DNA of 64,000 bases from positions 4,402,001 through 4,466,000 of the forward strand of contig CM059625.1 of assembly GCA_030435675.1 (NCBI GenBank), in the 5' to 3' direction. The notes under the pieces were generated by a model. The model searched no databases. It worked only from the letters and a program-made list of their open reading frames with translations, and was not told where the DNA came from. This document shows positions 61,601 to 64,000 of this stretch, piece after piece; position 1 is the stretch's first letter; the number at the start of each line of letters is the position of its first letter. The DNA is from Steinernema hermaphroditum (lineage: Eukaryota; Nematoda; Chromadorea; Rhabditida; Steinernematidae). Made by a program: the position numbers and the translations under genes.

Positions 61601-62462
61601 TCTTTCGTTCCAGGCGATGAGAGCACTTATCAAATCCGGAGACACTCCCAAGATCATTCTCTTTGCAAATACAGCTAGAAACAAAGACATCTACCGTATC
61701 GCAGGCAACTACCTTCAAACGATCAACTGGAAAGAGGACACAACTATAATGAAGCACATCGAGACATTCTATTCGAAAGCAGGAGCATACGATTCGCTCG
61801 CCGGCTTCTACGAAAGTTGCGCCGAAGTGGAGCTGGAAGAATATCACGACTACGAGAAAACAGCGATTGCCCTGGCCGAGTCCGTTCGTCATCTTAACCG
61901 AGCACTGGAGAAAAACCATGAGCCTTACTTGGAAGAAAAACGCAACGAAATCGAAAGCCGAATTAGGATGATTCAGGACTTCTTGTCTATCAGAGAGTAA
62001 GATTGACCAAGGCACCCCGTTAATAATGTCCCACACTTGCAGAATCTACGAAAACGACCCAGGTGAAGCGCTCCGTAGACTGACTGCGTTGACGGAAGAG
62101 CCGAATGCCGAAGCATTTCTGCGAATAGGTGACGTCTACGCCGTCATCATAATACATAACGCCAAGCGAGGAAACTACAAAAAGGTGTGATAGTTTGGTG
62201 TGAGTGCGACTGACATCTACTTTAGGCACACCAAATGATCGCTCAGTTCCAGCAGAGGCTTCCTCGAATTGATATCACCGAGTACATTGTTCCTGAAGTG
62301 TTGGATAAGATATGCGACGAGGTTAAGGCTCCGCGGGTCACAGAAAAGACCAACGGATATCAGCGCGATGATGAGGACCTGGAGGGCACTGTTGAGTACA
62401 GTCATGCCTTACGGAAGCAGATTGAACAGAGAAGCTTCTATGACGCGCTTGATGGACAGTAA
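55610..62462 (+). CDS. IFT140: Intraflagellar transport protein 140 (IFT-A core subunit)
   Basis: It is part of the IFT-A complex for retrograde ciliary transport and membrane-protein entry (C. elegans CHE-11). I count 28 exons and 1503 aa (human 1462). The N-terminal half (to about residue 700) is WD40-type beta-propeller, with [18 protein letters not shown] and IRLWDL. The C-terminal half is helical TPR-like repeat: [29 protein letters not shown] with [26 protein letters not shown] and [14 protein letters not shown], all close to human IFT140. Intron 21 (60771-60910) is AT-AC and intron 24 (61395-61440) is GC-AG; the donor of intron 25 is GTCCGT. Exon 3/4 joins over 333 nt. An X-box lies just upstream. 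Such a gene implies ciliated sensory neurons. Confidence 0.97.
60771..60910 (+). other. U2-type AT-AC intron in IFT140
   Basis: The intron begins ATAAGTGATG after AAG and ends TCTGTTTTAC before GAG. Only this cut keeps the conserved reading frame (RLAK then [11 protein letters not shown], compare human RLCKENGLDDQLMNL). The donor resembles GTAAGT with G1 changed to A, and no U12 branch motif (TTCCTTAAC) is seen. Confidence 0.7.
61395..61440 (+). other. GC-AG intron in IFT140
   Basis: Exon 24 ends ACAAAAG and the intron starts GCTAGA, ending TTTTTCAG; its length, 46 nt, is typical here. Reading through hits TAG at once, and no GT donor keeps the conserved LTEDFAE segment. Confidence 0.65.
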
Positions 62463-64000
62463 TCTGGAAATCATTATACCTATACGGATACTTGTATGTA
62501 TGTATGTATCTCAGTGAATATCGATTTATGATTTTCTAAGTACTAGATATAAATATACTGTTGATCCATAAAAAATGGCCGATGTTGTAAACATGTCATA
62601 ATTTCACGACGTTTACTCCTAGGGCATAACCGATAGGCGCGTTACTGAGTACAGTGAACTCGCGCCTTACACCATGATTGGCGGCTTGTACTTTACATTC
62701 CTCTTTGTGTTAGAGGTCCATTCTTTCACGATGGTCATTTTTTGGCACCTCGAGAGAGCGAAATGCGAAGTGATGTATGGACTTCCTATATTAACATTTG
62801 TGTGATGGACGGTGACTGCCTTATATCACATACATATTTGAGTCCTCCCTACCGAATGCACCTGTCGCTGCGCTCGTCGTTTATCTCAGCATGGGCTAAT
62901 CTCAAAAAGATGGCCTTTTCGGATCACCATGTTCCGTTAACTTCACTGTTTCCAAATGGTTAAGTAATATAATAAGGAACGGGGACATGCAGCAGATAGC
63001 CATCGCTCACAGCTACCATGCCCACATAGTGACTTCACGAGCTCTTTTCTACTTCACGGAAATAAAGTCCAAATGTGAAAAAATGACCCTCGGATTACCA
63101 AAAAGTCAGACTAACCGAGACCATGTGTTTCCAAATTGACCGTCACAATGTCTCTCCACTTTGAGCTGTGAGACTCCTGTTTGCTGTTCGTATAGAGCTC
63201 TCTTAGCTCTGTCTTACTGTCATTTGTACGCATCCGTAAATGAAGATATCAGAGAAAGCCACTCAAAATAATGTGAAGAGGTCGAAAATTGGACGAAAAA
63301 TATTTTTCGGTTTTAAACCCTCGTATTTAACGATTGAGGAATCAGGATGTTGGCCATAAAGTGGGCTGAAGTTTTACATAAGAGTGATGAATACCTTGAC
63401 TGAAATCTTCGTGTTTTGTCTCAGTAAATTATCAAAAAATAATCGGCCATTTTTTATGGATCAACCCAATAGCTTTGATTAACAATGACCTTTGACTTTT
63501 GTGTCCATCTGCAGAATAACTGTCAATAAAATTGAAAATTGCGCCGATATTTTTCAACATTTTGCAGCCTATCAATTTCTTTATCGAATCTTCACAACCG
63601 AGAATTTGTATATAGATACTCTTGTACACATGACGTAACAAGATGTATTTATGTACCCAACTTAATTTGCAGGGACCTGTTGTTGTGTGTTGACAGCATG
63701 GTGCGCAACGCATACTGTGAATAGCAAAAGAATCATCCTTCGAGTCTAAATGCAGATCAGATGTTACTTCTCACTGCAACATGTTGCTTTTGCGGAAAAA
63801 GTTCAACGACGTTCTTCGCCGCCTAAAGAACATCTGTTAAAGGTCTGTTAAAGCGCTGTCATATCTTCAATATTCGTTCAGCGAGGCTCGGAGAAGCGTT
63901 GTTCTCTTTGTTCACGATTATAAATGTGTGATTTTTTCCCTGTGTACGCAATTTACTGCATGCGAGTTAAGCGATGGGAATGCTAAGTCGTGTCCATGTT
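62463..64000. other. IFT140 3' flank, 1.5 kb
   Basis: A (TGTA)n run lies at about 62492-62508. Several short frames (62742-62963, 63432-63724) lack support. AT-rich sequence continues to the window end, and no gene was called. Confidence 0.4.

Overview
The window is eukaryotic nuclear DNA, most likely from a nematode. The evidence is: very short introns (mostly 43-58 nt) ending in TTTCAG/TTTAG; 3'-splice-like sites sitting 0-12 nt upstream of many start codons, as expected for spliced-leader trans-splicing; a DEG-3-type nicotinic receptor subunit; and orthologues of conserved animal genes that keep many introns. GC content, intron density and loss of synteny suggest an enoplean (clade I, whipworm-like) worm, but that placement is inference. 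No bacterial operon, rRNA, CRISPR array or intact tRNA gene was seen.

Layout. 0-5.4 kb: five small lineage-specific genes on the minus strand (89, 150, 263, 90 and 163 aa). 5.4-13.5 kb: mostly non-coding, with one clear 4-exon plus-strand gene at 8.6-9.3 kb. 13.6-17.4 kb: two unknown minus-strand genes, the second a diverged paralogue of the 163-aa gene at 4.6-5.4 kb. 17.4-28.4 kb: gene-poor, with tRNA-derived repeat-like DNA and a weak membrane-protein candidate near 21-22 kb. 28.45-33.46 kb: a 13-exon nicotinic receptor subunit. 36.4-38.3 kb: a secreted metzincin-like protease with two C-terminal Cys repeats that resemble bacterial and fungal proteins.

38.6-62.5 kb is dense and conserved: TCERG1 (transcription/splicing), PET100 (cytochrome oxidase assembly), RNF14 (RBR ubiquitin ligase), PQBP1 (splicing), alkylglycerol monooxygenase, beta-ureidopropionase and IFT140 (ciliary retrograde transport, 28 exons). 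IFT140 carries an X-box 71 bp upstream of its start codon, as in RFX/DAF-19 ciliary regulons, and contains both a U2-type AT-AC intron and a GC-AG intron. Two of the genes (TCERG1, PQBP1) act in mRNA processing, but there is no sign that the neighbours form one pathway. UPB1 and AGMO are in tandem on the minus strand, 356 bp apart.

All gene models were spliced by eye. Reading frame was checked by summing exon lengths, and models for conserved families were checked against remembered family motifs. No database search was possible.
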